NCBI RefSeq assembly: GCF_030445035.2
Contig: NC_080696.1
Coordinates: 27,727,661 to 27,791,660, forward strand
Direction: 5' to 3'
From: Dasypus novemcinctus
Taxonomy: Eukaryota; Chordata; Mammalia; Cingulata; Dasypodidae
Length of the DNA stretch: 64,000 nucleotides
The notes beneath the pieces were generated by a model. That model saw nothing but the letters and a program-made list of their open reading frames with translations, did not search any database and was not told the DNA's origin. This document shows positions 48,891-61,021 of the stretch, one piece after another (position 1 is the first letter of the stretch; every line of letters begins with the position of its first letter). The position numbers and the translations under genes are program-made.

Positions 48891-50529
48891 CATCTTCTGC
48901 ATGCAAATTACACTATAATGTATATTACTTAATTCTATTTTTCTAATATACATGTAAGATCTTTATATTTGGTTGAATGTTTTTATGTTTATTCATGTAA
49001 GGAAAATTATCTGAAAGAACATTAAATAAGTTGCTAATTAATAGGTAGGAATGAAGATGGTAAGGAAAATAATATTACCAGCTTCTGCTTTTAACATCTT
49101 TGTACTGTACTTTTACACTTCTCAAGAGTACCTCTTGTTTATATTTTGAGAAGTAATCAAATAAAATTTTAATATAGCTCTTACTTAATGCCTTTCAGAT
49201 ATTTAAACAGGAGCCAACATTACAAATCCTTTTTCATCAAACTCAGAATTAACAAAGCATTGGTAAATTACATGCAAAATGCTAACACAGAAATTTTAAA
49301 ATATTGTGGATAGGTCCATGTAGCAAGGAATGAGGAAATCAAGAGTGAGAAACTAATGTATTTGTGTTACACCCAAGATCTTTACTACCTTTATCTACTT
49401 CTCTAAAGCATATTTGGAGGAGATGTAGTCATCCTTGCTCACCTTCTTCTGATTCCTTTCCAAACTTATTTTCCCTTTAGCTGCTAGTCTTTCTCCAGAG
49501 ATGTCAAACCCTGGTAGACTCTGCTTAGGCAGGAACCAGAATAAGTTTCCAATACATGACTGCCCATAGAGATTACATATTCTAACTTCCCTCCAGCCCA
49601 TGCTGGATGCTTGGACAGCTACTTCATTATTACAAACTGGATAAGTTAATTGGCTTTCCAAAGGGATTTGTATTTAACTTCAGAATACTTTTATAATTTA
49701 TATCAATATCTTTAGGAGAAACTTTAAGCATCAGAGATAAGCACATGAGAAACATATGTCTAGGTTGAAGGCTTTCTGGGTGACCCTGCTGCCACTAAAA
49801 TAATACTAGGTAGTCAACTGTCTACAGGCAAGACCACCATTTTCAGATAATCATTCCCTGGCCCTGAGGCATGAACTGTTATGAAACAGAGTTCATTACA
49901 TCATACTAGTACCAAAGTACATTGTGTCCCCCTGTGGATGGAGAATGACTAGAAGTGTCCATGGGTTGATAAAGACATTTTTGTTATAAAAGCAAGGCGG
50001 CACATTGTGAGTAACATAAAGCATAATTATTGATTGACATTCTATAAAAGTTGTTTTCTACATTGAATTTACAATTGTATTTGAATACTTACTATATGTA
50101 AGAAACTGCTAGAGATTGAAAGCATAATATTGAAATTCTGTAGTTGCTTCAAATATGATAGTGAAAGGATTTTGATTTTGGAAAACCTTTTAGAAAATGA
50201 TCATAAAATTAATATACATCAAGTCAATTTTCAGAAATGAAACTATCTCTGCATCCAAAGCCAAGAGCATAAACAAAGACATTGATAAGCATCTCAGAAA
50301 TCTTCCACATACCTCATCACAAACTGATATCCAATATAAGAGATTACTTTGTATATTTTTGAACTACATGGAAGCTGAATTTTACTGTTTATACACAATT
50401 ATACTTGACATCTTTCATTAAAGCCATGTTTGTGAGATTCCCCAAGATTTTGTTTATTGTGGTAGTTATTCATTTTCCTTGTTTTGGAGTAACCCAATGT
50501 ACAATATACCAGACATTACATATTCAATC
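48891..50529. other. AT-rich intergenic DNA, no gene seen
   Basis: No gene or recognisable young repeat. Short open frames (49395-49661, 50197-50421) show no domain I recognise. Confidence 0.55.
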
Positions 50530-50710
50530 TAGAGATGGAATTTACAATCTATGGCCCAAAAAAATTTTATTGGAACACAAGCACCCCATTCACTTATATA
50601 TTGTTTCTGATTTTTGAGATTCAATAACAGATTTGTGAATGTGTGATAGAGACTTTGTAGTGTGCAAAGCCTAAAATATTTTCCATGTGACCCTTAAAAA
50701 ATTCATCAAT
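50530..50710. mobile_element. probable old DNA transposon fossil
   Basis: 'attttattggaacacaagca' with 'ccattcacttatatattgtt' and 'gcaaagcctaaaatattttc' matches a well-known placental repeat ('gttttattggaacacagcca' type) that I recall as a DNA transposon fossil. Exact family not named. Confidence 0.5.
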
Positions 50711-50927
50711 TTTGATTCCATGTTAATCTCTGATAAACTTGAGTTTATTTTTTTATGTTATTGGAAATAATGCTACTGTGAATATTTTTGTATCTTCCTT
50801 TGGGTGGATATTCATTCATACTACATATTTCCATACAGTTTTCCAAATAGGGATGACAATTGTCCCTTGGACTACTGGTTTGTAAGAACTATGTTGATCC
50901 ATATACTTACAAATAGTTGTTAGTTTT

Positions 50928-51361
50928 TTTTTAAAGAGTTATTTATTTCTCTCCCCTTTCCCTCCACACCACCCCACCCCCCACCCCCCACCCCCGATTG
51001 TCTGTTCTCTGTGTCCATTTGCTGCATCTTCCTCTTTGTCTACTTCTGTTGTTGTCAGCGGCATGGGAATCTGTGTTTCTTTTGGTTGCGTCATCTTGTT
51101 GTGTCAGCTCTCCATGTAGGCAGTGCCATTCCTGGGCAGGCTGCACTTTTCTTTCATGCTGGGAAGCTCTCCTTGTGGGGCGCATTCCTTTCACATGAGG
51201 CTCCCCTACGCAGGGACACCCCTGCATGGCACAGCACTCCTTGTGCACATCAGCACTGTGCATGGGCCAGCTCCACATGGGTCAAGGAGGCCTGGGGTTT
51301 GAACAGTGGACCTCCCATGTTGTAGACGGATGCCCTAACCACTGGGCCAAGTCCACTTCCC
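50928..51361 (-). mobile_element. DAS-type SINE, minus strand
   Basis: T-rich start with 'ttatttctctcccctttccc' and antisense head 'gggccaagtccacttccc' at the right. A perfect 13 bp duplication agttgttagtttt flanks it (50915-50927 and 51362-51374). Confidence 0.95.
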
Positions 51362-51920
51362 AGTTGTTAGTTTTGATTATCATTTTAATCATTGTGTAGA
51401 TAGGTGATTCGTGGTACTACATTGAGGTTTTATTATTTATTTACTTGAGCCCTAATAAAGTTGTTTAACCAATTCTATGAAGTGTCTGTGAAAGTGGAAA
51501 TGTGAATAAGACACCACTTAAAAAAACCGTGGAAAATATTTGACTTTGGGATAATTTAACCATCTCACTGATATCATTGCCACTGTTATGTCAGGTCAAA
51601 TCAGCCTAGAAATAGAGTGCTTTTCTTTTTACAAACTTAAAGCAAAATCTTTTTTTTTCTTTTCAAAATCGCTACAATACTGGGGTGGGTTGAAACAGCA
51701 TTAGAATCATAACTACACATAGAGATCAAATATAGCAGTTGGAAATAGCCTTAGTGATATTGAAATTGAAACCCTCTTTTACAGAGAAAGAACTGAAGAC
51801 AAGAAAGCAAGAGTTACTAGTTAAAGGGTATTGTGATTTGTGTAACATTGGTCACAAGGTTCATAACATGTTCACAAGATTAATTTCTTCAAAGGACATA
51901 AAACCTGCTGGTACTTTCTT

Positions 51921-52660
51921 TTTTTTTTTTTAATTGACTTTGTAATAATATTACATTAAAAATATATATATATATGAGGTCCCATTGAACCCTACCACCC
52001 CCACCCCACCACTCCCCCCCCCAGCAACACTCCTTCCCATCATCATGACACATCCATTGCATTTGGCAAGTACATCTTTGGGCACCTATGCACCTCATGG
52101 TCAATTGTCCACATCATGGCCCATACTCTCCCCCATTCCATCCAGTGGGCCCTGTGAGGATTTACAATGTCCGGTGATTGCCCCTGAAGCACCATCCAGG
52201 GCAGCTCCATGTCCCAAAGATGCCTCCACCTCTCATCTCTTCCTGCCTTTCCCCATACCCATCAGCTATCATGTCCACTTTTCTCAATCCAATGCCACCT
52301 TTTCTATGTGGACATTGGATTGGTTGTGTCCATTGCACCTCTATGTCAAGAGGAGGCTCAGATTCCACATGGATGCTGGATGCAATCCTCCCACTTTCAG
52401 TTGTAATCACTCTAGGCTCCATGGTGTGGTGGTTGTCCTTCTTCAACTCCATCTTAGCTGAGTGTGGTGAGCCCAATAAGTCAGATTGTAGGTGCTGGAG
52501 TCTGTTGAGGCTCAGGACCTGGCTATCACATTGTCAGTCCAGAGATTCAAATCCCCTAAATATATCTTAAACCCCGACACTAACTGCACCTCTAGCACAT
52601 TAGCATGAAAGTCTTATGAAGAGAGATCCCATCTGAGTCCAGATTCATCACACATAAACA
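51921..52660 (-). mobile_element. 5'-truncated L1 3' end with perfect target-site duplication
   Basis: 740 bp of L1 3' UTR, homologous to the terminal part of copy F (39172 onwards), with its A-tail at the left. The 15 bp duplication tgctggtactttctt is perfect (51906-51920 and 52661-52675). It is a typical short target-primed insertion, fairly recent. Confidence 0.95.
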
Positions 52661-52799
52661 TGCTGGTACTTTCTTAATGCCAGCTTCCCACTAGCTGGGT
52701 CACTGAGCATTATTACTGCTTAAATATTACCAAAGATATTCGGGAAATTCTAAAGGGTGTGCTAGAGCCTGAAAAGAAAGATGGGAGAGTGAGACTCAG

Positions 52800-54650
52800 A
52801 GAGTCTAGAAATGAAAATTACATCAATAAAAGTTACCAGAAGTGTCAAAAGAGTGGTGAAAAGAAAATATGACAGATAAAACTCAGATAGTCATGAATAA
52901 ACTTAACCAATGATATAAAGCACTTACATTCAGAAAACTGCAACTCAATGTTAAAAAAATCAAAAAGAGGTCTGAATAACTGGAAGAACATTTCATGCTC
53001 ACGTATTTGAAGACTCAATATCATTAAAATGTCAACTCTACTCAAATTGACATACAGTTTCAATGCAATACTGATAAAAATTCTACCAGCATTTTTTTTT
53101 AATTTGAAAAGATGATATCAAGTTTATTTGGAAGGGTAAGATGTCCTGAATAGCCAGAAGCATCTTAAAAAAGGAAAAGTGAACTCTCATTTCTAGACTT
53201 TAAATTATATCACCTAGCTATAGTGGTAAAAACAGCACATTACTAGCATAAAGACAGACACATAGACCAATGGAACCAAATTGCTGGTTCAGAAACAAGC
53301 CCTTTTTTAACTAGCTTGTCAAACCCACACAATTTGGACAGAACAGTCTATTCGACAAATGGTGCTGAAAGAACTGGATATCCATAGCCAAAAGAAAGAA
53401 AGTAGACTCCTATCTCACACCTTAATCCAAAAATTAACTCAAAATGGATCAAAAACCTAAAAACAAAAGCAAGAAACATAAAGCTTTTAGAAGAAATTAT
53501 AGGAAAATAACTACAAAGCCTGGTCGTATGTGGTGGATTCTTAAAGGAGATGAAAGGAGGACTGAGATGAACCTCTGATGTTTAATGTATGTATAACTTT
53601 TAATTAGCTTTACTGAAAATGTGTGGAAATATATAGAGTAGATGGTAACACATAGTAACAGCTAGTTTATAAATGGGATGTGGCTGAAAATGGTAGTCTA
53701 GGTATGTAAATGCCAATTGACAGAATGTTATAGAATAATCTAGGAACTGAATAGCACAGTAAACCAAGAGGTGAATGAGACTCGTGGTTGATGGTACAGA
53801 TGCAAGAGTAGTCCTTTGTTAGCTACAGCAAATTTATGTAACTCTTGCAGGGTGGTGTGAATGTGGAGAAGCATGCGAAGGATGCAACTGGAGTGAACTA
53901 TGGACTGTGGTTAGCTCTAATAATATAATATTCTTGCATCTATGCCAAAGATGTACTGTGTTGATAATGGGGCAGTATGGAGAACATGTGCCAAATGTAC
54001 ACTATGGACATAGTAACAATCAGAAGGTATTATATTATTTGTAACAAATGTTCCAACACATTGTGGTGTGTTGATAAAGGGATGTTTGAAAACTCTGTAC
54101 ATGTGCATAACTGTTTTATAAGTTTACAACTTCTGTCATAAAATATATATTTAAAAAAATAATTGGGTGGGTTGGGGGAAAAATACACCAAATATAAGAT
54201 AAGTACTATAATTAGTAGTAAGATTTTGACAATATTCTTTCATAATTTATAACAAATGTCTCATGACAATGAAAGGTGTTGGTGAAGGGTTGTTGCATGG
54301 GAATGCTGTATAATGTTATTCATGTTTGTTTTGTAAGTTCACAGCTTTTACTATACACTTATTGCTTATGTATGTTCACATAAAAATGATATAAAGATAA
54401 TAAAAATAGGGTGGGTTGGGAGAGAAATACTTTGGTTAGTAGTAATATTTTGACAATGCTCTTTAAACATTAGCTAAAAATGTTTAACAACAATGCAAGG
54501 TATTGGTGGTAGGGTGAGGTATGAAAGTCCTGTATGATGATATATATGTTTGTTTTGTAAGTTCACAACTATTACTATACATTTATTGTTTATGTATTTT
54601 GTGCATGAGAGATATACTTCAATAAGTGAAAAAAAAAAGCAGAAAAAAAG
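52800..54650 (+). mobile_element. old L1, 3' half (ORF2 end and 3' UTR)
   Basis: ORF2 remains are readable from about 53020 ('tttcaatgcaatactgataa', 'cagacacatagaccaatgga', 'caaaaattaactcaaaatgg'). The 3' UTR follows from about 53530, with two related blocks ('gggtgggttgggggaaaaat' at 54165 and 'gggtgggttgggagagaaat' at 54411), and an A-rich end near 54640. The start is uncertain. No coding capacity. Confidence 0.7.
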
Positions 54651-54870
54651 TATAGGGTATTCCCATATGCCCCACTTTCTAACCTCCCACATTTTCCCAA
54701 ATTAACAACATCCTTCATTAGTGAGGTACATTCATTGCAATTTTTGAATACATTTTGGACCATTGCCACTAAGGATGGATTAATGTTTACACTGTAGTTG
54801 ACACTATCTCCCACCCAATTCTGTAGGTTATGGCAAGATTTATAGCACACAGTCTTTTTATTTTATGACG
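54650..54870 (-). mobile_element. old L1 3'-UTR-type fossil, weak
   Basis: 'gggtattcccatatgcccca' with 'caacatccttcattagtgag' resembles the antisense 3' region of old mammalian L1s. Memory-based. Confidence 0.4.
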
Positions 54871-55327
54871 ATTTGCAGGTTTTGATAATTATTTGGATAC
54901 TTATTAATTAATGTTTCTTGTTACTTCTACGAGATTGTAATATTCCTTAGTGTAAAACTTCTGCATTCACCCAGAAATATAATACTAAGCACCTAAATGT
55001 ACAAAAGGTATTTCATAAACACTCAGTGCATCTTAAAATAGTTTAAATAGTTCATAACTGAAAGTAGAACAAACAAAAAATTAACATGACAAAAAGGGCC
55101 AGCTAAGTTTTTGACAAATAGGAAGTAGTATACATTAATTCAGGATCTATCCTGCATCATTTTAATTTAGGGAAAGTCAAAATGCTGATATGATTGGAAT
55201 TTTGCACAAGCACTTTTTTTTAAATGAGTGTTTGAATGACTTTTTTCCTCATCAAAAGGTTGATTTTAACTCACAATGATTTTAACAACTATACATATAT
55301 ATATACATGTATATATTAATATAATAT

Positions 55328-56195
55328 TTAAAACCACCTTCTATTTTTCACCCTTTGTGAAGCCTCTTTCACATCTTTGTTTCTAAGTCTATAGATGAGA
55401 GGATTTAACATGGGAATTACATGGGTGTAAAACAATGAGGCTGTTTTGTCTTCATCTAAGGAGTAGGAAGAACTGGGCCAAAAATACATGAAGAGCATAG
55501 TGCCTTGAAATATAGCAACAGCAGTTAAGTGGGATGTGCAGGTAGAGAAAGCTTTGAATCTCCCCTCAGCTGAGTGAATCTTTAAAACTGATAAGATGAT
55601 ATAACAATAAGACACTGGAACTCCTGAAATGGTAGTCAGTTCAATGAAGCTAAAAAGGATAAATATTACTATTTCATTAACCTGTGTTTCTGAGCAAGAT
55701 AGCATCGGTAAAGGAGGGTTATCACAGAAGAAATGATTAATCTCATTTGACCCACAGAAACATAATTGGAATGTTAATGTATGTGTCAGAGCATCCACCA
55801 TTCCTACTAGGTAAACCCCAGCCATAAGCATGGAGCACTCCCTGCTGGACATGTTGACTGTATAGAGCAAGGGGTTGCTAACAGAAAGTGAAGAATTGCA
55901 GAACACAACCACAAAAAGGAATTGATTTGTTCTTGGCAAAGAGGTCCACTAGCATCTTGGCCCCAATTGCTGTGAAATAGCAGAGGTCACAGAAGGAGAG
56001 ATGACTGAGGAAAAAGTACATTGGTGTGTGAAGCTGGGAATCCAATCTAATTAAAATGATCATTCCAAGGTTTGCCAGAATATTAATGAGACAAATAACT
56101 AAAAGTATGATGAATAGGGTCTCTTCGATCTCAGAGTTACTAGTTGTTCCCAAGAAAATGAATTCAGTCAAGGAAGAGAAATTTTCCCTGTTCAT
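55328..56195 (-). pseudogene. olfactory receptor pseudogene with TM3 deletion
   Basis: The gene reads from ATG at 56195 (MNRENFSSLTEFIFLGTT, with the site NFS) through TM1 and TM2 (NILANLGMIILIRLDSQLHTP, SHLSFCDLCYFTA) to FFTFC, then hits TAG. The second half, 55328-55870, is open in another frame and runs from [18 protein letters not shown] through the TM5-TM6 block [18 protein letters not shown] to [16 protein letters not shown]. The gap between FFTFC and SNPLLYT should hold the rest of TM3 and the MAYDR motif; these some 25 codons are missing with a frame change. Both halves are otherwise clean, so the deletion may be the only lesion. No G-protein coupling motif remains, hence non-functional. 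Confidence 0.92.
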
Positions 56196-57443
56196 TCTTC
56201 TTTTCTCTTGCTCTTAACTGTTGCAAAAATGATCAAGAAAATAGTGGAACCACGGTTAACTATTTAGACATTCACAAGCTATTTTCTGTAAAGCAGAATG
56301 TTATTTGCTTTGTAAATTTTCTTCTTTATCCTCAGAAAGCACTCAGACAAATGTCACTTTTAAAGAGATAAATTTTCTCATTAAAAAATCAAAATTTTTA
56401 GATAAAACTTGGAAAATATTATTCCAAATGTAGATATCATTCATGAGAGATACGATACGTTAGCATCTTGCCTTATCACATGCAGTAGATTTGACTGAAC
56501 TGAATGCTTATTCCAGATCAAAATGACATCTAAAAAGCACCAAAGTTAGATGGAAAAGACCAGAAGTTAACTGCACAAAATACATCATTCGTTTGAAAAT
56601 AAACACTAAAATGGATAAAAACTTGACTAATTTATGGCATTCTGCAAAAACATGATAGATTTTTAAAGTTTCAGCAACAAAGGACTATCTCTGAATTAAT
56701 CGTATTTCATGTAAGTAAATAAATAAAATCATTATGTTCCTATTTTTGGTGTATGGTATCTTTATTGTTTGCTGACATATGAGACATATTTTATTGACTT
56801 TTTCTATCACAGGTCCTCATTTCTTTTCAACAATATTTATAACTCATTGTATGACTGAACTGGCAAAGTATCCTGAGAAATGAAACAGATGCACTACCAA
56901 GAAGTGGGGATCACTGATAGTAACACATACATTTGCATATCTTTGTATTTAAATGGACTTTTCCATTTAAAATGACTTTGGGAAGAGTAACGATAAATAT
57001 TTTTAGATATATAGTTCTGTTTCCTGTATATGTGTGTGTGTTTAGGTATATGTCTGGTATGTTTGCATCTATCTGTTATTATAAGAAAATTAGAAAGTGG
57101 ACTTTGGTCTTAATTTAATTCTTTCTATAATTAAATACTATGGAATATGGTCTAGATGGACTAGAATTTACACATATTTACACATATTGGTTTTGTAATG
57201 TGATACCTCAATTGTTATTTGCATTTAACCTAGAATAAATTAAACTGAGGGAAATAATACCACTTGCACAGTGGTAAACATAATGACTTAAAAATCTTGT
57301 TTAAAATATAAATAAATAAGTAAACTCTGTATGTTCTCTATACAAATTTGGTCTGTCAAATTAGGGCTCACAATTCATTTATTGGAGTAAGTAGGCATAA
57401 AATGATTCACTTAAATATTCCTCAATGCTTGATTCTTCATATT

Positions 57444-57478
<35 letters not shown>

Positions 57479-57984
57479 AAGGATTTCCTTCTATTCTTTA
57501 GTTGCGAAAGTTCAGAGACCTACCTTAGATGAGAAAGTCTTTCTCAACATGACTCTGGTAGGTGAAAAACAAACTGATCACATTTTATCTTATTCTAAAT
57601 GGCTCTTGGGACTTAAATCCCTAAACCCTCTGCCTTTACTCTGCTTTATTATGTATGCATAAAATAAATTAGATTTCTGATTCTGTGTTTTCCCTCATGA
57701 ATGCTACAATAACTTTAGGAAAGACTCAACTTACAATTCTTCACTCTTTTCTCCAAATCGATCAATGACAGCAAAGGAACAGAATTGATTTTAATATGGT
57801 TTTCAGCTATCCTGTATGTATACGCTCCTCCTCCAGTTCAAGATGTCTAAAGAAATTTGTTAGACCCTCTATTTATTGACTTTAATCTCCTTCTCATTGC
57901 TCATCCTACTTCTTCCATTTCTGAAACAGTTTTCTTCAACTCTCCCTTTACAAATCTGACACTTTTTCAATGGTTATCAATCCC
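56196..57984. other. AT-rich intergenic DNA with a (CT)n(CA)n microsatellite
   Basis: No gene seen. A mixed microsatellite of TC then CA repeats lies at 57444-57478. Confidence 0.6.
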
Positions 57985-58910
57985 AGGTACAGGTGCTCCT
58001 GAGGGCTATGGAGACACACAGGTTCTACGGTCATGGCAGATGGCTCTGGAGTTCAGTGCCTTATCAGTAGTTCCTACTTTGTAATTTGTGTTCCTGAGTG
58101 GATGAAGTGGGACTCAGATGTGACCTTTCTATACATGGCTCTTCTGTCACTTTTACTGAACCTGTCGATGGCACTGGGGTTGGTATATACTCAGGAGGCT
58201 TGAATCTCTGGACTGGCCATGTGCCAGCTGGGCCCTGAGCCTCAGCAGAGTTGGAATACCTACTCTCCTGTTTGTTGGACTTCACCTAGGGAGGTGAAGA
58301 TGGTCAACCATCATACCAGGGAACCAAGAGTGCTTACAACTACAATCAAGAGAATTGCATCCATCGACCATGTGGGATCTAAGCCCATGGACATCACTAT
58401 CCCAGGGCCCACAGGATGGAGGAATAAAATATGGATTAGAATGGATTTACTGGTTTCTACTATAGAACTATTGTAACTCTGGGAATTGAAGAAATTGTAT
58501 CATTGATGTGGAGACTGTGGGCATGGTAGTTGCTAAGGGTAGGGAGAGGGAAGAAGAGATGTGGTGTGGGGACATTTTTGGGACTTGGAGTTGTCCTAAA
58601 TGATATTACAGGGACAGATGCTGGACATTATATATCCAGCCATAACACACTGAATGTACTGGGGGAGAATGTAAACTACAACATAAACTATAATCCATGT
58701 AGTGCATCAGTGCTCCAAAACTTATTCACCAAATGCAATGAATGTGCCACAATGATGAAAGAGGTTGTTGCTGTGGGAGGAATGGGGTGGCGTATGGGGA
58801 ATATGGGAATCTCTTTTATTTCTTAATGTAACATTTTTGTTACCTATGTATCTTTTAAAAAAAAAGCAATTAAATAAAAAAAATTTTTTAAAAACCTTCC
58901 AGCATCAAAA
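57985..58910 (+). mobile_element. L1 3' UTR, 5'-truncated, plus strand
   Basis: 'ttgaatctctggactggcca' and 'ggtgaagatggtcaaccatc' match the antisense of the copy F 3' UTR (about 39675-39800). The element ends in an A-rich tail near 58860-58910. It is more diverged from copy F than the piece at 51921. No coding part remains. Confidence 0.8.
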
Positions 58911-59322
58911 AAAAAAATGGTTATCTTAAATTACACTTTTTAAATTAAGCATGTGTGATTGCCTTTCCTCAACCAAATGCAATATTTTAATCATTTTATG
59001 AATGTATAGCACCCTTTATGCTTAGCATACTCTTGAATTATACTGATTTTGTTAGCTTAAGTGTTATTTTCCAATATTGAAAACTCCTTACTAATAAAAT
59101 TAGGTTTGGTTAATTTTTATAAATCCTGAAACCAACAGACTTGAATAATTTTTTTGTTAAAACATTTTAAGGTGATCAGGTTAGTGGTCAGTGGTTGAAG
59201 AGTTGAAATAAAGAGGCTTTGGTGTTGTTCCAACTAACATAGTTCATGCATGCAAGAGTAATTCTTATGGAAAAAAAAAACACTAAAAGCCATCAAACCA
59301 ACAACAGCAACAACAAATCCCA

Positions 59323-59900
59323 ACTGTGTGGGTTACTGAGCAAGTGGGCTCATTACCTGCTGTGCACAAAAGTCAGTGCCCTGATACCAGTGTATTGAGG
59401 ACAGAAAGAGTTTATTATGAGGTTGACCAGCAAGAAGACAGTAAGCAAGCTCAAATTTGTCTCACCAGGTTGAAAACTTAGGGAAGTTTTATAGGATGGG
59501 AACAATGGGAGGTGGGAACAGTCATGAAATATGGGTTAACATGTCCTGATTTGTTGTTTATCAAACATCTGAGCAGGAGAGGGGAGAATTACAGTTTAGG
59601 TGCAAAAATGGGCACATACAAGATGGATGTTACTCTGACTTACTTGTGGCATAACCAGTAAATGGTATCTTTATCATGATGAGTTTTAGCAGGGCAGGCC
59701 TCATTAGGTTGATTTTAGTCACAGTTAACAGGGAATGTACACGCATGGTCTTGAGAAGTCTCCATTATCTCAGTAGGACTAGTTGGTGCTAAGGTAGGCT
59801 AACAGTTAGGGACACAGGTAACAGGGAACCCAAAAGGGGAGGTCAAGGTAAGCGGCCCAGGTTAAAATAATGAGTAAGGGCTAAGGAATCCTGTTGAAAA
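59323..59900 (-). repeat. possible solo LTR, minus strand
   Basis: On the minus strand there is AATAAA at 59411-59416 followed by 'ctctttctgtcctcaataca', which looks like an LTR R/U5 region. The plus strand starts TGTGTGGG near 59323, in agreement with a TG/CA end. The other end and the target duplication are not clear, and I do not recognise the family. Confidence 0.4.
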
Positions 59901-60070
59901 GGTTTCACATGCACTTTTTTGTTGCCGTTATTGCTCTTTACAGCAGTGTTCTGTTTGTTTCCAAATAAAATTTACCAGTTTTATATATATTTTTCTAAAT
60001 TAAAAAGTACTAAAATTGTATGTTTGCATCCTCCAAATCCACCCCCAAAACCACTAAATAATTCCCCAAG

Positions 60071-61021
60071 CACCCTGCATCTTAGTCTACTCTTTTGGTC
60101 CCTGGTTTGATTTGGCTACTTCAGCAAGAACCTGAGCTAAACATACTTTCAACTGACCTGGCTGATATAAATTTCCTTCCACCCATTCTTTGATAATGTG
60201 ATTTTTAAGTATGTCTTCAATCAGTGCATTTGTTGTGTGAATGTATGTGAAAAATAATAAAAATTCACATACACACACACACACACCTAGATATTTACTT
60301 ACTTAAGCTAAAAGCTAATAAAAAGGAATCTGGAAAAGAGAAATTTCAGGGTGCTACATCTTGCTCATGGTAAATGAGGCAGAATGATGATAGCTGCAAA
60401 TTTTTTGTCACTTCTACCTTGGAGATACAGTATCCTTCCCTTCTTCCTTTGAATCTGGACTGTTTTCTGGCTGCTTTGATGAACAACTCCATGTCCTTTC
60501 TGTAATTAGCCTTCAAAATGATATATTTACTTAGATATTTACTGGAGAATATTAATAGTGACCATGAACTGGAAAGAAAAGAACGTCTGTCAAAAGGGGG
60601 AATAGGTGAATGGATTAAGATACTTCCATAATGTGGAATATTATATATTCACTAAGTAGAATACATTAGCATTCTTTCTATTGATGTGAAGTTATTAGAA
60701 AAAGGCTGTGATTGACTGAGATTAATGTACAAATAAGTATCTATGCACCATTTTTTAAAAACACTTAAAGAACATACCAATTGATAAGCTGAGCTTAAAA
60801 AAAACGATAACAAACAATCTGTTAAATGGATTTCCTGGAGTGTGTCTTACTAGGAAAGATACAGTTTTTTGAACATAAGATTGTGAAATGGAAAAAAGAG
60901 GGGGTAAAAGGGATCCACTAAATAAGTAAAATTCTATGCCATAATTTCAAATAAAAAAAATACATGTGAATATATATATTCTCATTTGTGTACTTACTTA
61001 AAGTTATTTTTAAAAATAGAT
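60071..61021 (+). repeat. duplicated block Y, second copy
   Basis: Diverged copy of 47904-48890 in the same orientation. It ends at 61021, where 'aaagttatttttaaaaatag' meets the GC-rich segment; in the first copy the sequence continues differently from 48891. Confidence 0.8.

Noticed and set aside
51740-51880. MIR-like stretch with 'cttttacagagaaagaactg'
   Set aside because: Only a short block resembles MIR and the following core does not line up well enough to call.
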